A stretch of DNA of 64,000 nucleotides from Saccharopolyspora shandongensis (GTDB lineage Bacteria; Actinomycetota; Actinomycetes; Mycobacteriales; Pseudonocardiaceae): contig NZ_FNOK01000042.1 in NCBI RefSeq assembly GCF_900106995.1, forward strand, positions 1-64,000, read 5' to 3'. A program made the position numbers and the translations under genes. The notes below the pieces were generated by a model, which was given only the letters and a program-made list of their open reading frames with translations, had not been told where the DNA came from and did not search any database. This document shows positions 47,008 to 56,049 of this stretch, in pieces. The stretch's first letter is position 1; each line of letters begins with the position of its first letter.

Positions 47008-47691
47008 GTGACCGCGGACGCCGACGACTTCACCGCCGCGCTGCGCGCCCAGGCGCAGCGCTACCACGACCAGCACCCGTTCCACATCAGGATGAACGCG
47101 GGCCTGCTGGGGCGGCGGCAGATCCGGGGATGGGTGGCGAACCGCTTCTACTACCAGGAGAACATCCCCCGCAAGGACGCCGCCATCCTCGCCAACTGCC
47201 CGGACCGCGAGGTCCGGCGCCGCTGGGTCCGGCGCATCCTCGACCACGACGGCACGGCGGGCGGGGAAGGCGGCATCGAGGCGTGGCTGCGGCTGGCCGA
47301 GGCGGTGGGGCTGAGCCGTGCGGAGGTGCGATCCGGGCGCCACCTCGTCCCCGGCGTGCGGTTCGCCGTGGACGCGTACGTCACCTTCGCCCGCACGCGG
47401 CCGTGGACCGAGGCGGTGGCGTCCTCGTTGACCGAACTCTTCGCGCCCGATCTGATGTCCGAGCGCCTCGCCGCGTTCGAGCGCTCCTACCCCTGGATCG
47501 ACCGCGACGGCCTCGGCTACTTCCGCAACCGCCTGACCCAGGCCCCGCGCGACGCCGAACACGCCCTGCAGGTGGTCATCGACCGCTGCCAGTCCGCCGA
47601 CGAGCAGGCGCGCGCCGTGGCGGCGCTCTCGTTCAAGTGCGACGTGCTCTGGAGCATCCTCGACGCCATCGACCACGCCTACCCGGACTGA
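47008..47691 (+). CDS. pqqC: pyrroloquinoline-quinone synthase PqqC
   Basis: A 227-residue protein of normal PqqC length, an all-helical haem-oxygenase-like fold: [42 protein letters not shown] and [23 protein letters not shown] are signatures, including the active-site His/Tyr/Arg positions. It catalyses the final ring closure and oxidation to PQQ. The GTG start at 47008 follows GGAGTGG. It directly follows the PQQ dehydrogenase; pqqA, B, D and E are not in the window. Confidence 0.93.
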   Translation: MTADADDFTAALRAQAQRYHDQHPFHIRMNAGLLGRRQIRGWVANRFYYQENIPRKDAAILANCPDREVRRRWVRRILDHDGTAGGEGGIEAWLRLAEAVGLSRAEVRSGRHLVPGVRFAVDAYVTFARTRPWTEAVASSLTELFAPDLMSERLAAFERSYPWIDRDGLGYFRNRLTQAPRDAEHALQVVIDRCQSADEQARAVAALSFKCDVLWSILDAIDHAYPD

Positions 47692-47692
47692 C

Positions 47693-48712
47693 TCACGACT
47701 CGACCGGAACGCCGTCGAACACGGCGAAGCTGACGACCCAGTAGGCGACGTAGCAACCGAGCAGCGCGAAGCCGTGCCACCGCTTCAACCGGCCGGTGTG
47801 CAGGAAGAACGCGGCGAGGACGGTCATGGCGACGAGCACCGGCAGGTGCCACCGGAGCACGTCCGGGCCGATGGCGATGCTGCCGCCCGAGAGCACGATG
47901 ACGCCGAGCTTCGCCGTGACCGAGAAGACGAGGCTCCCGATGACGTTCCCGATCCCGATCGCCGGCACGCCCTTGCGGATCGGCTCGACGGTGAGGAAGA
48001 CGTCCTCGATGGTCAGCACGAGGGTGACGATGGTCGCGCCGAACACGGTGCCCGCGATCCCGTAGTCCTGGAGGATGTCCTTGGTGCCGGTGCTCATCGC
48101 GGCGGCGCCGACGACGAGCCCGGCGAGCGCGAGCACCGCCAACCCGAGGTTGGCCCAGCCGGGCCTCTTGCGCGCTGCGGCGAACGGGATCTCGGCGGAG
48201 AAGGATTCCCCGCCCGGCCGGGCGTTTCCTTCCACCATTTCGCCGCACACCTCCGCGCTGCGGAACGTCGGTGTCTCCCGGCGGAATTCCTGCACGAGGA
48301 TGTAGCCGAGGAACAGTGCGAAGAACCCGAGCAACAGCATCCCTTGGACGGCGGTGAGCGGCGCGGTCAGCGCGAACGCGGCCAGCACCAGCGGCGCGGC
48401 CGCGAAGATGGCGAGGTAGTCGCGCGGGACGCGCACCGCGGCGGGGGTGATGATCGCGGCGAGCGCGAGCACGATTCCGGTGAACGAGATCGCGGTCCCG
48501 AGCACGAGCCCGAGCGACACCTCTTCGAGGTCTTCGAGGTTCAGCGCGACGCCGAGCACGATGTCGTCGAACTCGATGCCGGTGAAGACGACGGCGAGGA
48601 AGAACACCGAGATGCTGAGCCGGGAGGCGGCGCCGGCGAGGTATCCGATGAGCTTCTCGGCGCTGCCGATCAGCAACACCGCCCCGGCGACGAAGAGGAA
48701 TGTCGAGGCCAT
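47693..48712 (-). CDS. sodium/calcium-exchanger-type cation antiporter
   Basis: A 339-residue membrane protein with about ten helices in two inverted halves separated by a polar loop (residues ~150-190). Each half has an alpha-repeat-like motif: FTGIEFDDIVLGVALNLEDLEEVSLGLVLGTAISFTG and TLVLTIEDVFLTVEPIRKGVPAIGIGNVIGSLVFS. The first replaces the common GTS(I/L)PE motif with GIEFDD, so ion choice is unclear. The ATG at 48712 lacks a clear ribosome site. It is convergent with pqqC, its stop two bases away. Confidence 0.85.
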   Translation of the reverse strand: MASTFLFVAGAVLLIGSAEKLIGYLAGAASRLSISVFFLAVVFTGIEFDDIVLGVALNLEDLEEVSLGLVLGTAISFTGIVLALAAIITPAAVRVPRDYLAIFAAAPLVLAAFALTAPLTAVQGMLLLGFFALFLGYILVQEFRRETPTFRSAEVCGEMVEGNARPGGESFSAEIPFAAARKRPGWANLGLAVLALAGLVVGAAAMSTGTKDILQDYGIAGTVFGATIVTLVLTIEDVFLTVEPIRKGVPAIGIGNVIGSLVFSVTAKLGVIVLSGGSIAIGPDVLRWHLPVLVAMTVLAAFFLHTGRLKRWHGFALLGCYVAYWVVSFAVFDGVPVES

Positions 48713-48840
48713 GACGGAAAGCGCCCCCTGCCACCGCTGCACGTCACCCGCCGAACCCAGTCCAGCACGTCCGATGCCACCCCGAAAGTCGACCGGACTC
48801 GAACTGCCGGTCGAGGAGTGCACCTTTTCCGCGAGCAGGA

Positions 48841-48888
48841 GGTCGTGAGCGTTTTGGAGCGCTATGGCACACCAAAGTACTCACGACC
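48841..48888. repeat. CGTGAGCGTTTTGG hairpin repeat, copy 2
   Basis: GGTCGTGAGCGTTTTGG pairs with CCAAAGTACTCACGACC around a GCGCTATGGC-like centre. It is nearly the same as the hairpin at 10816-10865, 38 kb away, and lies in a divergent intergenic region. Confidence 0.75.
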
Positions 48889-49111
48889 CCGGGATCAGGC
48901 CGTACCGGGCTTCGGCGGCTCGAACCCCGCCAGGCCCCAAGTGGACGATCTTCGCCCATGCGCGCGGCTCCCGGTCGGCTGAATTGTCCACTGTGGAGGA
49001 TGAAATGTGCCGATCCGGTGCCGCGTAGATCTCCCGCTGCGGGGAGGCGATAGGGCGCAGGGATCCGGGTACTCCCCAGGGCGATGGGTTGTCGACGACA
49101 GGGAGTATCCG

Positions 49112-49705
49112 ATGGGCACCGCACACCGCATTCCCGGCTACACGTACGGCGAGCCGCAGCTCGAGCACTCGCCGGTCACGATCGCCGAGCTGGACGCGCT
49201 GAAGGAGACGCTGCTGTGGGCCGACTCGGACGATCAGGCGCTGCGCATGGCCGGTGACGCCCTCGCCGACCAGGTCGGCGACGTCGTGGCCACCTGGTAC
49301 GACTACGTCGCCGCGCATCCGCACCTGGTCGCCTACTTCGGGCCTCCCGGCGGCGCGCCGGACTCGGAGTACCTGGAGCGGGTCCGCGCGCGGTTCGAGC
49401 AATGGATCCTCGACACCTGCAGACGCCCGTACGACGACGTCTGGCTCGACTACCAGCAAGAGATCGCGCTGCGCCACACTCGGGCGAAGAAGGACCAGAC
49501 CGACCACGTCGATGCGGTCGACCGGGTGCCGCTTCGCCACATCATCGCCTTCATCTACCCGATCACGGCAACGATCCGGCCGTTCTTGAGCGCGAAGGGG
49601 CACGGCGAAGAAGACGTCGAACGCATGTACCAGGCCTGGTTCAAGGCAGTGACGCTGCAGGTGGCGTTGTGGAGCCGCCCGTACGTGCGCGAAGGCGACT
49701 GGTGA
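49112..49705 (+). CDS. single-domain protoglobin
   Basis: A 197-residue haem protein of the protoglobin family, full domain only: IPGYTYGEPQLEHSPVTIAEL, VATWYDYVAAHPHLVAYF, EIALRHTRAKKDQTDHV (its His is the expected proximal ligand) and VPLRHIIAFIYPITATIRPFLSAKGH are typical. Protoglobins bind O2, CO and NO and act in gas sensing or NO chemistry. The ATG at 49112 follows AGGGAG. It is monocistronic and divergent from the cation exchanger gene. Confidence 0.92.
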   Translation: MGTAHRIPGYTYGEPQLEHSPVTIAELDALKETLLWADSDDQALRMAGDALADQVGDVVATWYDYVAAHPHLVAYFGPPGGAPDSEYLERVRARFEQWILDTCRRPYDDVWLDYQQEIALRHTRAKKDQTDHVDAVDRVPLRHIIAFIYPITATIRPFLSAKGHGEEDVERMYQAWFKAVTLQVALWSRPYVREGDW

Positions 49706-49819
49706 ACGTCCGGACCTTGCTGGGCCTGCACGTGCTGGATCGGCCGCCGCCGAGTAGGTCCGACCACCACCCGCGGCGGAACGGCTCGCGCAACGCGGTA
49801 TGACGTGCCATTGGGCCGG

Positions 49820-49924
49820 ATGGGCGTGGTGGTTCGGACCTCGTCCCGACAGGTGCTGCAGGCCTACATCTTCGCGGTGCTGACGGCCAATTTCATCGGC
49901 GCGGCCCTCGCCGAAGGGCACTGA
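49820..49924 (+). CDS. possible 34-residue hydrophobic peptide
   Basis: From an ATG at 49820 the frame encodes MGVVVRTSSRQVLQAYIFAV followed by a short hydrophobic stretch and the tail LAEGH. Its centre could be one membrane helix. There is no ribosome site, and it may be the decayed end of a longer gene. Kept at low confidence. Confidence 0.2.
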   Translation: MGVVVRTSSRQVLQAYIFAVLTANFIGAALAEGH

Positions 49925-49951
49925 CCGCCGACCGGGCGCGGTGCCGGTGCG

Positions 49952-51229
49952 TCATTGGGCGGGCGGCAGCGGGTGGCCGGGCGGGGCGATGATGTAGGCG
50001 ATGCCGCCTGGGGCGTCGGCGACCTTGCCCGCGGCGTCGCGGCGTTTCGTGCGTTGCCAGACGTTCTCGAACTGCGCGCGGGGGTAGATCGTGCGGACCG
50101 CCGCGTTGTCGGAGGAGGCTGGGTCGTTGGCGATGACGTCCCCGTCGGCGGTGAATCCGACGATGACCATGATGTGGCCGTCGGTGTCGTAGCCGGCGCC
50201 GTCGAGCTCGTCGGCGCGGAAGGATTGCGACGTGATCACGGGAATGCCGTTGCGGATGTACCGTTCCGCGTCGGCCAGCGAGGGCAGCCGGGTGATGTGC
50301 GCTGCCAGTCCGTAGGTGGCCGCGTACGCGGTGTTGAACGGCCAGTTCCCGGTGCCGTCGTAGGCGTAGTCGTACGTCTGGCGCGCGGCGTGCTCGACGG
50401 CCGGATCGGGGTGCTGCGGATCGACCCAGGCCAGCTCCTGCGCGGACGGCCGCTTTCCCCAGTGCTCGATGACCATTTCCGTCGACGTGGGGCTGCACCA
50501 CGCCTCGCCGCCACCGCCGTACTGCGGATAGTGTCCACTGTGGATGTTCTGGGAATAGCGCGGCACGGGGAGTTCGACGCCCCAGGCGCCGCCGGGGCCG
50601 GAGGTGGGCACCTCGAACCGGTCCGGGATCCTCGACGCCATCGCGCCGACCATCGACAATTCCGGCGAGGCCGGAGTCCCGGCGGCTCGGTAGAGCGTGG
50701 CGCGGAGCTGGTACTCGGACAGCGTCGTGCCGGGGCTGGCGGTGAAGGTGTCGACGTTGACGGTTCCGCCGGCGTCGGACTGGCCGTCGATGCTCGTGCG
50801 GTGGACGTCGGCATCGCCGGACGCCCACCGTCCCATCACGTACCAGCCGGTTTGCGCGCCGGTGCTGGTCCGGCCCCGCATCTCCACCTGCAGCCAGGTC
50901 CCGGGCGGGGTGGCCGCGTTCCAGGACGCGACCAGTTGGGTAGCCGCGAAACCGATGCGGTGCGGTGGGGACGTCCACCGCGCGTACTCGTACTCGCGCG
51001 TCGTGCCGCCCTCTGCAGCGGGAAGTCCGACGCTGCCGATCGGGTGATCGATGCGGATGCCCGCCCCGTCGCCGCGGATGCCTTCGGCGTCGCCGGACCG
51101 GAAGTCCGCCGCGGAACGCCACTGGTGGAAGTCGATCGCGGACAGTTCGTCGAGAGCCGCGGGTTGCGAGCAGGACACCGCGGTCGACGCCAGCACGCCG
51201 ACGAACCAGATCTTTCCCGGATTTCGCAT
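49952..51229 (-). CDS. secreted C39-like cysteine peptidase
   Basis: A 425-residue exported protein. An N-terminal signal (IWFVGVLASTAVSC) may be a lipobox ending at Cys. The middle (residues ~50-210) is a beta-rich domain, and the C-terminal 210 residues are a C39-like papain-fold domain: GGGGEAWCSPTSTEMVIEHWG with the nucleophile Cys and YDTDGHIMVIVGFTADGDVIANDPAS with the His and the third catalytic residue. The ATG at 51229 follows GAGGTG. It probably cleaves peptides outside the cell. It stands alone. Confidence 0.88.
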   Translation of the reverse strand: MRNPGKIWFVGVLASTAVSCSQPAALDELSAIDFHQWRSAADFRSGDAEGIRGDGAGIRIDHPIGSVGLPAAEGGTTREYEYARWTSPPHRIGFAATQLVASWNAATPPGTWLQVEMRGRTSTGAQTGWYVMGRWASGDADVHRTSIDGQSDAGGTVNVDTFTASPGTTLSEYQLRATLYRAAGTPASPELSMVGAMASRIPDRFEVPTSGPGGAWGVELPVPRYSQNIHSGHYPQYGGGGEAWCSPTSTEMVIEHWGKRPSAQELAWVDPQHPDPAVEHAARQTYDYAYDGTGNWPFNTAYAATYGLAAHITRLPSLADAERYIRNGIPVITSQSFRADELDGAGYDTDGHIMVIVGFTADGDVIANDPASSDNAAVRTIYPRAQFENVWQRTKRRDAAGKVADAPGGIAYIIAPPGHPLPPAQ

Positions 51230-51728
51230 CGGACACCTCGATCGGCACCGCCCCGATCCTTCGGAGTGTAGGTTTCCGGCGCGGTGCCGACCATGAGACG
51301 TTCGGTGGTAGGGCGGATGCGGAGCGTGATCGAGGTTTGCTAGGGTGCGGACCGCCGGTGAGGGCGGGATAGGCCGGAAAGTGCACCTGGGGATTCTCGA
51401 GCCCGCTAGTCCGGGCCCCGGCCGAATCCGACTGCTGTCGTCAACGGTGCTCAACCGTGTCGGTGCGGGGTCGCGGCGACATGGCCTGGAAAGTGCTGGG
51501 GAGAGCGACGCGCGCCGTTCGCGGAACTGACCAGCGGAATCATCGCCACCACCGGTCGAGCGGAACGTCCTTGTGCTGCCCGGAAATCAAGGGCGGCGGG
51601 CACTCGCGCGCGATGCGGCCGAGGCGAGATCGCCAGGCCCCGCCACGACGCGGAATTCCGGAATCGAAGAGATGGAGCTGCCGGCCTGGCCGGGCGACGG
51701 CGCAGGCGCGGCTGCGGAGGTGGGTTCG
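51230..51728. other. 499-base gap, no supported gene
   Basis: Arginine-rich frames only. It holds the divergent promoters of the peptidase and TrxR-like genes; TAGGGT near 51341 and GGAGGTG near 51714 are the only notable signals. Confidence 0.5.
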
Positions 51729-52673
51729 ATGGACGCGATGGATTACGACGTTGTGGTGATCGGGGGCGGCGCGGCCGGTTTGACCGGCGGGATGGTGCTC
51801 GCGCGGTCCCGTCGGCGGGTGCTCGTCGTCGATGGCGGCGAGCCGCGCAATGCACCGGCCGATCACCTGCACGGATTCCTGTCGCGGGACGGCATGTCCC
51901 CGGCGGAGCTGTACTCGGTCGGCCGGGATGAGGTGGCGCGCTACGGGGGAGAAGTCGTCGGCAACCGGGTGCAGGGCGTCGAACGCGGTGCGGAGCGCGG
52001 ATTCGTGGTGCGCACCGCCGACGGGCGAGAACTGACGACCCGGTCGGTCCTGATGGCCACCGGCCTGCGGGACGAATTGCCCGACATCCCGGGGCTTCGC
52101 GAGCGGTGGGGCCACGACGTGCTGCATTGTCCGTACTGCCACGGCTACGAGGCGAGGGATCTGCCGCTGGGAGTCGTCGGCGGTGAGAACCGGCCGTTCA
52201 CCGTGCACCAGGCGCAATTGGTGCGGCAGTGGTCGTCCGACGTGGTCTTCTTCCCGAACCGGATCGTCCTGGACGACGAGGAGCGCGAGCGGTTGGCCGC
52301 CCGTGGCGTGCGGATCGTGGCGGGCGAAGTGGCGGGAGTCCTCGCCGACGACAACGGCGTGTGGGGCGTGGAGCTGGCCGATGGCGAGGTCGTGCCGCGG
52401 GCGGTGGTGTTCGTCGGTCCCCGGTTCGTGCCGCAGGACGGGTTGCTGAAGGGCTTGGGTTGCGAGCTCGGGGAGAACGGCTGGGTCTCCGTTGATCCCT
52501 CCGGGCGCACGAGCGTCCCGGGGGTGTGGGCGGCGGGCAACGTCGTCGACAACCCGGCCCAACTGCTCACCGCCGCCGGTGCGGGCACGACCGCCGCCAT
52601 CGCGCTGAACCACTACCTGCTGGCGGAGGACGTCGAGCAGGCCGTCGTGGAGCACCGTTCGAACCGTCCGTGA
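51729..52673 (+). CDS. thioredoxin-reductase-like FAD/NAD(P) oxidoreductase
   Basis: A 314-residue protein of TrxR length. FAD motif DVVVIGGGAAGLTGGMVLARS, the redox pair Cys-Pro-Tyr-Cys in HCPYCHGYEARD, the NAD(P)-binding region around LGVVGGENRPF (weaker than the usual GGGDSA), and VPGVWAAGNVVDNPAQLLTAAGAG. This subgroup is common in actinobacteria and often reduces quinones or small substrates rather than thioredoxin. The ATG at 51729 follows GGAGGTG; a second ATG lies at 51738. No thioredoxin gene is adjacent. Confidence 0.88.
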   Translation: MDAMDYDVVVIGGGAAGLTGGMVLARSRRRVLVVDGGEPRNAPADHLHGFLSRDGMSPAELYSVGRDEVARYGGEVVGNRVQGVERGAERGFVVRTADGRELTTRSVLMATGLRDELPDIPGLRERWGHDVLHCPYCHGYEARDLPLGVVGGENRPFTVHQAQLVRQWSSDVVFFPNRIVLDDEERERLAARGVRIVAGEVAGVLADDNGVWGVELADGEVVPRAVVFVGPRFVPQDGLLKGLGCELGENGWVSVDPSGRTSVPGVWAAGNVVDNPAQLLTAAGAGTTAAIALNHYLLAEDVEQAVVEHRSNRP

Positions 52674-52935
52674 TGAGCCGGTTCTGGGCCGGTCCCGGCC
52701 GTCGGCGGGTGTGATCGAGGATTGCCGGGTCGCGTGCCGGAAATCGGTGCGCCGGCCCGCAATTCCGCCGCGAGGCGGAGATCTCGTCGCCGGGAACCGG
52801 CAAATATGAGTCGGTTTTGCGATTGTGGGTGGCCTGTCGGGTGCTACTCGATGGAGGTTTGTTCGGCGAATCAGGTTGCTGCTCGATTACCGCCTGGATA
52901 CACATGGATTCGGCGGAATTCGAGAAAAGGGCAGC

Positions 52936-54171
52936 ATGGACGACTTCCTGTCAGCTACCGAAGAACTCCTGGCCGGCGGCGTCGAACCCGCTGGAGTGGC
53001 CGCGCTCTTCTCCGGTGCGCCCCCGGACATCACCGTGCTGCGAGAGCGGGTGGCCGAGCGCTGGGGCCCGTTCTCCCGGCTGCGCTGGGTGCTTCCGGCC
53101 CAGGAGAGCCACCTGCGGCGCCGGCGCTGGACGGCGCTCGACCGGTTCGACCCGCGGCTCCAGGTCGTCGAAGGCGGCGACCTGGAACTCGAAGCCCTCC
53201 TCGGCTCCCTCGCGATCCAGCCGCTGGCGCGGGACATCCCGCCCTGGCGGTTGCACCTGGTGCGTCAGCCGTCGCGCGACGGATTCGCCCTGGTCCTGAT
53301 CGCGCACCACGCGGTGCTCGACATGGAATCCTGCAAGATCCTGTTCTGCCACCTGCTGGACGGCCCTGAGCCCCGCGCCCGGACCAGAACCGGCGCCGCG
53401 CCCGAATCGACACCCTTCCGGCGAACCGCGATGAGCACCTTGCGAAACGTGCTGGTCGGCGGGCGAAGCCTGCCCGCCGCGGATCCCGAACCGGAGCTGG
53501 CCTGCGCATCGGTGGACTCGGGACGACTGCGCGCCGTTCGCAGCGCACTGCCCGGCGAGGGCGCGACTCCGACGGAAGTCCTGCTCGCCACCGCGACCGG
53601 CGCCGTCCGCAGCGTGTTCGGCCGCCCGCACAACTGGCCGGGGAAGCCGGGCGAGCTGTACGCCGTGGTGCCCAAGAACCGTCGAACAGGGCAGAACGCG
53701 CAGGAACTCGGCAACATCCTCACGGGCGTGCGCGTTCCGCTGCCCGTCGCGGCGGACCGCCCGGAGGATCGTCTGGCGGCGTGCCGGGGAGTGCTCACAT
53801 CCGGTCGCGCGGACTCCGTGGACGGGGCCGCGCGGCTGCTCGACGCCGCGCTGACCCTCGGGCCCTGGGCGCTTCGCGCCGCCACCGCGCTCCTCACCTC
53901 GGCCAACTTCGCGTCGGTGCAATGCACCACGCTCCGGTGGACACCTGGCGCTTGGGCGCTCGACGGCGCGCCCCTGCGACGCGTGGTCGCGATGCCGGAC
54001 ATTCCCGCGCCGGGGGCGATCAGCGTCTCCCTCGTCGGCTTCGCCGATGCTCTGAGCCTCAGCGTGCTCAGCAACACCCGATCCGGCGACGCCCGGTCGC
54101 TGGCGGACGCCGTCGAGCGGGAGCTCGCGCTGCTGGCCGACCTCGCGGCGCAGCTCGAACCGGACAAGTGA
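52936..54171 (+). CDS. WS/DGAT-like HHxxxD acyltransferase (free-standing condensation-type enzyme)
   Basis: A 411-residue protein with the condensation/acyltransferase active site HHxxxD as His124-His125 to Asp129 (LIAHHAVLDM). PLARDIPPWRLHLV before it and the C-terminal half (SVDSGRLRAVRSALPGEGATPTEVLLA, then VPKNRRTGQNAQELGNI) resemble wax-ester synthase/DGAT proteins. It would transfer an acyl or aryl group from a carrier to an amine or alcohol. The ATG at 52936 follows AAAAGGG. A carrier protein and an AMP ligase follow with small gaps, so it probably uses the carrier-bound substrate rather than making storage lipid. Confidence 0.8.
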   Translation: MDDFLSATEELLAGGVEPAGVAALFSGAPPDITVLRERVAERWGPFSRLRWVLPAQESHLRRRRWTALDRFDPRLQVVEGGDLELEALLGSLAIQPLARDIPPWRLHLVRQPSRDGFALVLIAHHAVLDMESCKILFCHLLDGPEPRARTRTGAAPESTPFRRTAMSTLRNVLVGGRSLPAADPEPELACASVDSGRLRAVRSALPGEGATPTEVLLATATGAVRSVFGRPHNWPGKPGELYAVVPKNRRTGQNAQELGNILTGVRVPLPVAADRPEDRLAACRGVLTSGRADSVDGAARLLDAALTLGPWALRAATALLTSANFASVQCTTLRWTPGAWALDGAPLRRVVAMPDIPAPGAISVSLVGFADALSLSVLSNTRSGDARSLADAVERELALLADLAAQLEPDK

Positions 54172-54200
54172 GCGGAAACCCCTCGGAACAGGAGTTGGAC

Positions 54201-54422
54201 ATGCGGAACGAGACTGCCCTGCACGAGATCTTCCGGGGCCTCGGCGTGGCGGACGAGGAGATCCAGGCGGACACGCGGCTGCAAGCCGACCTGGGCCTCG
54301 ACTCCACCGAGATCACCGCGCTCGAACTGGAGCTGGAGCGCCGGTTCGGCGTGCGGATCGACCTGTGGAGCGCGGCGGACTTCTCCGTGGCCGACCTCGA
54401 CGTCCTCATCGAAGGGCGTTGA
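54201..54422 (+). CDS. acyl/peptidyl carrier protein
   Basis: A 73-residue carrier protein. DLGLDSTEITALELELERRFGV contains Ser35, the phosphopantetheine site (DS motif), and WSAADFSVADLDVLI is the usual fourth helix region. The ATG at 54201 follows AGGAG. It lies between an acyltransferase and an AMP ligase, a layout in which the ligase loads it and the acyltransferase unloads it. Confidence 0.92.
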   Translation: MRNETALHEIFRGLGVADEEIQADTRLQADLGLDSTEITALELELERRFGVRIDLWSAADFSVADLDVLIEGR

Positions 54423-54423
54423 A

Positions 54424-56049
54424 GTGCCCGGCATCCCTGAAGAACGCGCACGGAGCTATCGCGAGGCCGGGTGGTGGCGGCCCGAGACGTTGCACGAACT
54501 CGTTCTGCGCCACGGGAAAGGCCTTCCGGACAAGTGCGCGCTGGTGTCCGGTGACCGGCGGATGACCTACGAGGAGCTGGCCGCCGCCGTCGAACGCGCG
54601 GCCGGAGGGCTCTCGGCACGAGGCGTGCGGCGTGGCGACACGATCACGGTGCAGTTGCCCAACGACATCGAGTTCGTCGTACTCCTGCTCGCCCTGCTGC
54701 GGATCGGCGCGCTGCCGATGCTCCTCCTCCCGACGCTGCGGTCGTACGAGGTCGAGCGCATCCTGAAGCTGACCGGCAGCCGCGCGATGGCGCTGCCGCA
54801 CCGGACGCGTCGGTTCGACCACCTCGCGATGGTCCGCGAACTCCGCCCCCGGCACCCGAACCTCGAGATGCTGCTGCTCGCGGGCGACGAACCGCCGTCC
54901 GGAAGCGACATCGTCGACCTGACCGAACTGTGCAGGCCAAGCGCTTCCGGCTGCGACGCGGCGCCCATCGATCGGCCACGGCCGCAGGACGCGGCTGTGC
55001 TGTTGCTCTCCAGCGGAACTTCCGGGCCGCCCAAGGTGATCGCCCGCACCCACGAGTCCCTCGGCCACATCATCCGGACCACCTCGGTGGTGAACCGGAC
55101 CGACGTGAGCACCGTGTACCTCGCGGTCATGCCCGTCGCGCACGGTTTCGCCTTGTCTTGCCCGGGAATTCTGGGTGCGCTAGTCGCCGGCGGGACGGTC
55201 GTGCTCGGCAGCGCGGAGGACCCGCGTCGTGCGCTGCGCCTGATCGAGCAGGAACGGGTGACTCATTCCGCTGCGGTGCCGGGGCTGCTAGGCCAGTGGT
55301 TGGCGGTGCTCGACGGGGAGCGTTTCGACACGTCCAGCCTCGTCGCGGTCCAGATCGGGGGCGCCAAGCTCGAACCCGCCGCGGCGGAGCGGGCGCGTTC
55401 AGTGCTGGGGCCGGTCGTGCAGCAGGTCTACGGCATGACGGAAGGCTTGATCAACGCGACCAGTCTCGACGATCCGGCGAAGGTGGTGTCGTCCTCGCAG
55501 GGGCGCCCGGTCTCGGCCGCAGAGGAGGTGCTGATCGTCGACGACGGCGGCGAACCCGTTCCGCCCGGGCAGCCAGGGCAGCTGCTGACGCGAGGCCCGG
55601 CGACGATCGGCGGCTACTACCGGGACGCGGCGGCCACCGAAAACGCCTTCACCGCAGAAGGTTTCTACCGGACCGGCGACCTCGTCCGGCAGCTGCCGAG
55701 CGGTGATCTCCAGGTCGTCGGGCGGCTCAAGAACGTGATCAATCGCGGCGGCGAGAAGATCTGCGCCGAGGAGCTGGAACAGCTCGTCCGGGAGCTGGCC
55801 AACATCGCCGAGGTGGCGGCCGTCGCCGGCCCGCACCCGATGCACGGCGAGATCGTGTGCCTCTACGTGGTGCCGGCCGGCGACGTCGTCCCGGAACTGC
55901 GGGAAGTGCGCCTGCACCTGGAATCCCGCGGGGTGGCCCGGTACAAGATGCCCGAGCGGCTGGAGCTCCTCGACGCGATGCCGCTGATCGGGATGGGCAA
56001 GCTCGACCGCGCCGCCCTGCGCGAAGCCGCGGCGGCGGCGCGGTCATAG
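54424..56049 (+). CDS. AMP-dependent acyl/aryl-acid ligase (EntE/DhbE-like)
   Basis: A 541-residue adenylation enzyme of the stand-alone aryl-acid type. The A3 motif is LLLSSGTSGPPKVIARTH (193-210), VYGMTEG the A5 motif, YRTGDLVRQLPSGDLQVVGRLKNVINRGGEKI the A7-A8 region, and the A10 lysine is in IGMGKLDRAAL. In 2,3-dihydroxybenzoate ligases an Asn follows the AH of the substrate loop; here it reads AHGFALSCPG, with Gly, so the substrate probably lacks the 2-hydroxyl. The GTG start at 54424 lies one base after the carrier stop, with GAAGGG upstream. It should charge the carrier protein. Confidence 0.9.
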   Translation: MPGIPEERARSYREAGWWRPETLHELVLRHGKGLPDKCALVSGDRRMTYEELAAAVERAAGGLSARGVRRGDTITVQLPNDIEFVVLLLALLRIGALPMLLLPTLRSYEVERILKLTGSRAMALPHRTRRFDHLAMVRELRPRHPNLEMLLLAGDEPPSGSDIVDLTELCRPSASGCDAAPIDRPRPQDAAVLLLSSGTSGPPKVIARTHESLGHIIRTTSVVNRTDVSTVYLAVMPVAHGFALSCPGILGALVAGGTVVLGSAEDPRRALRLIEQERVTHSAAVPGLLGQWLAVLDGERFDTSSLVAVQIGGAKLEPAAAERARSVLGPVVQQVYGMTEGLINATSLDDPAKVVSSSQGRPVSAAEEVLIVDDGGEPVPPGQPGQLLTRGPATIGGYYRDAAATENAFTAEGFYRTGDLVRQLPSGDLQVVGRLKNVINRGGEKICAEELEQLVRELANIAEVAAVAGPHPMHGEIVCLYVVPAGDVVPELREVRLHLESRGVARYKMPERLELLDAMPLIGMGKLDRAALREAAAAARS

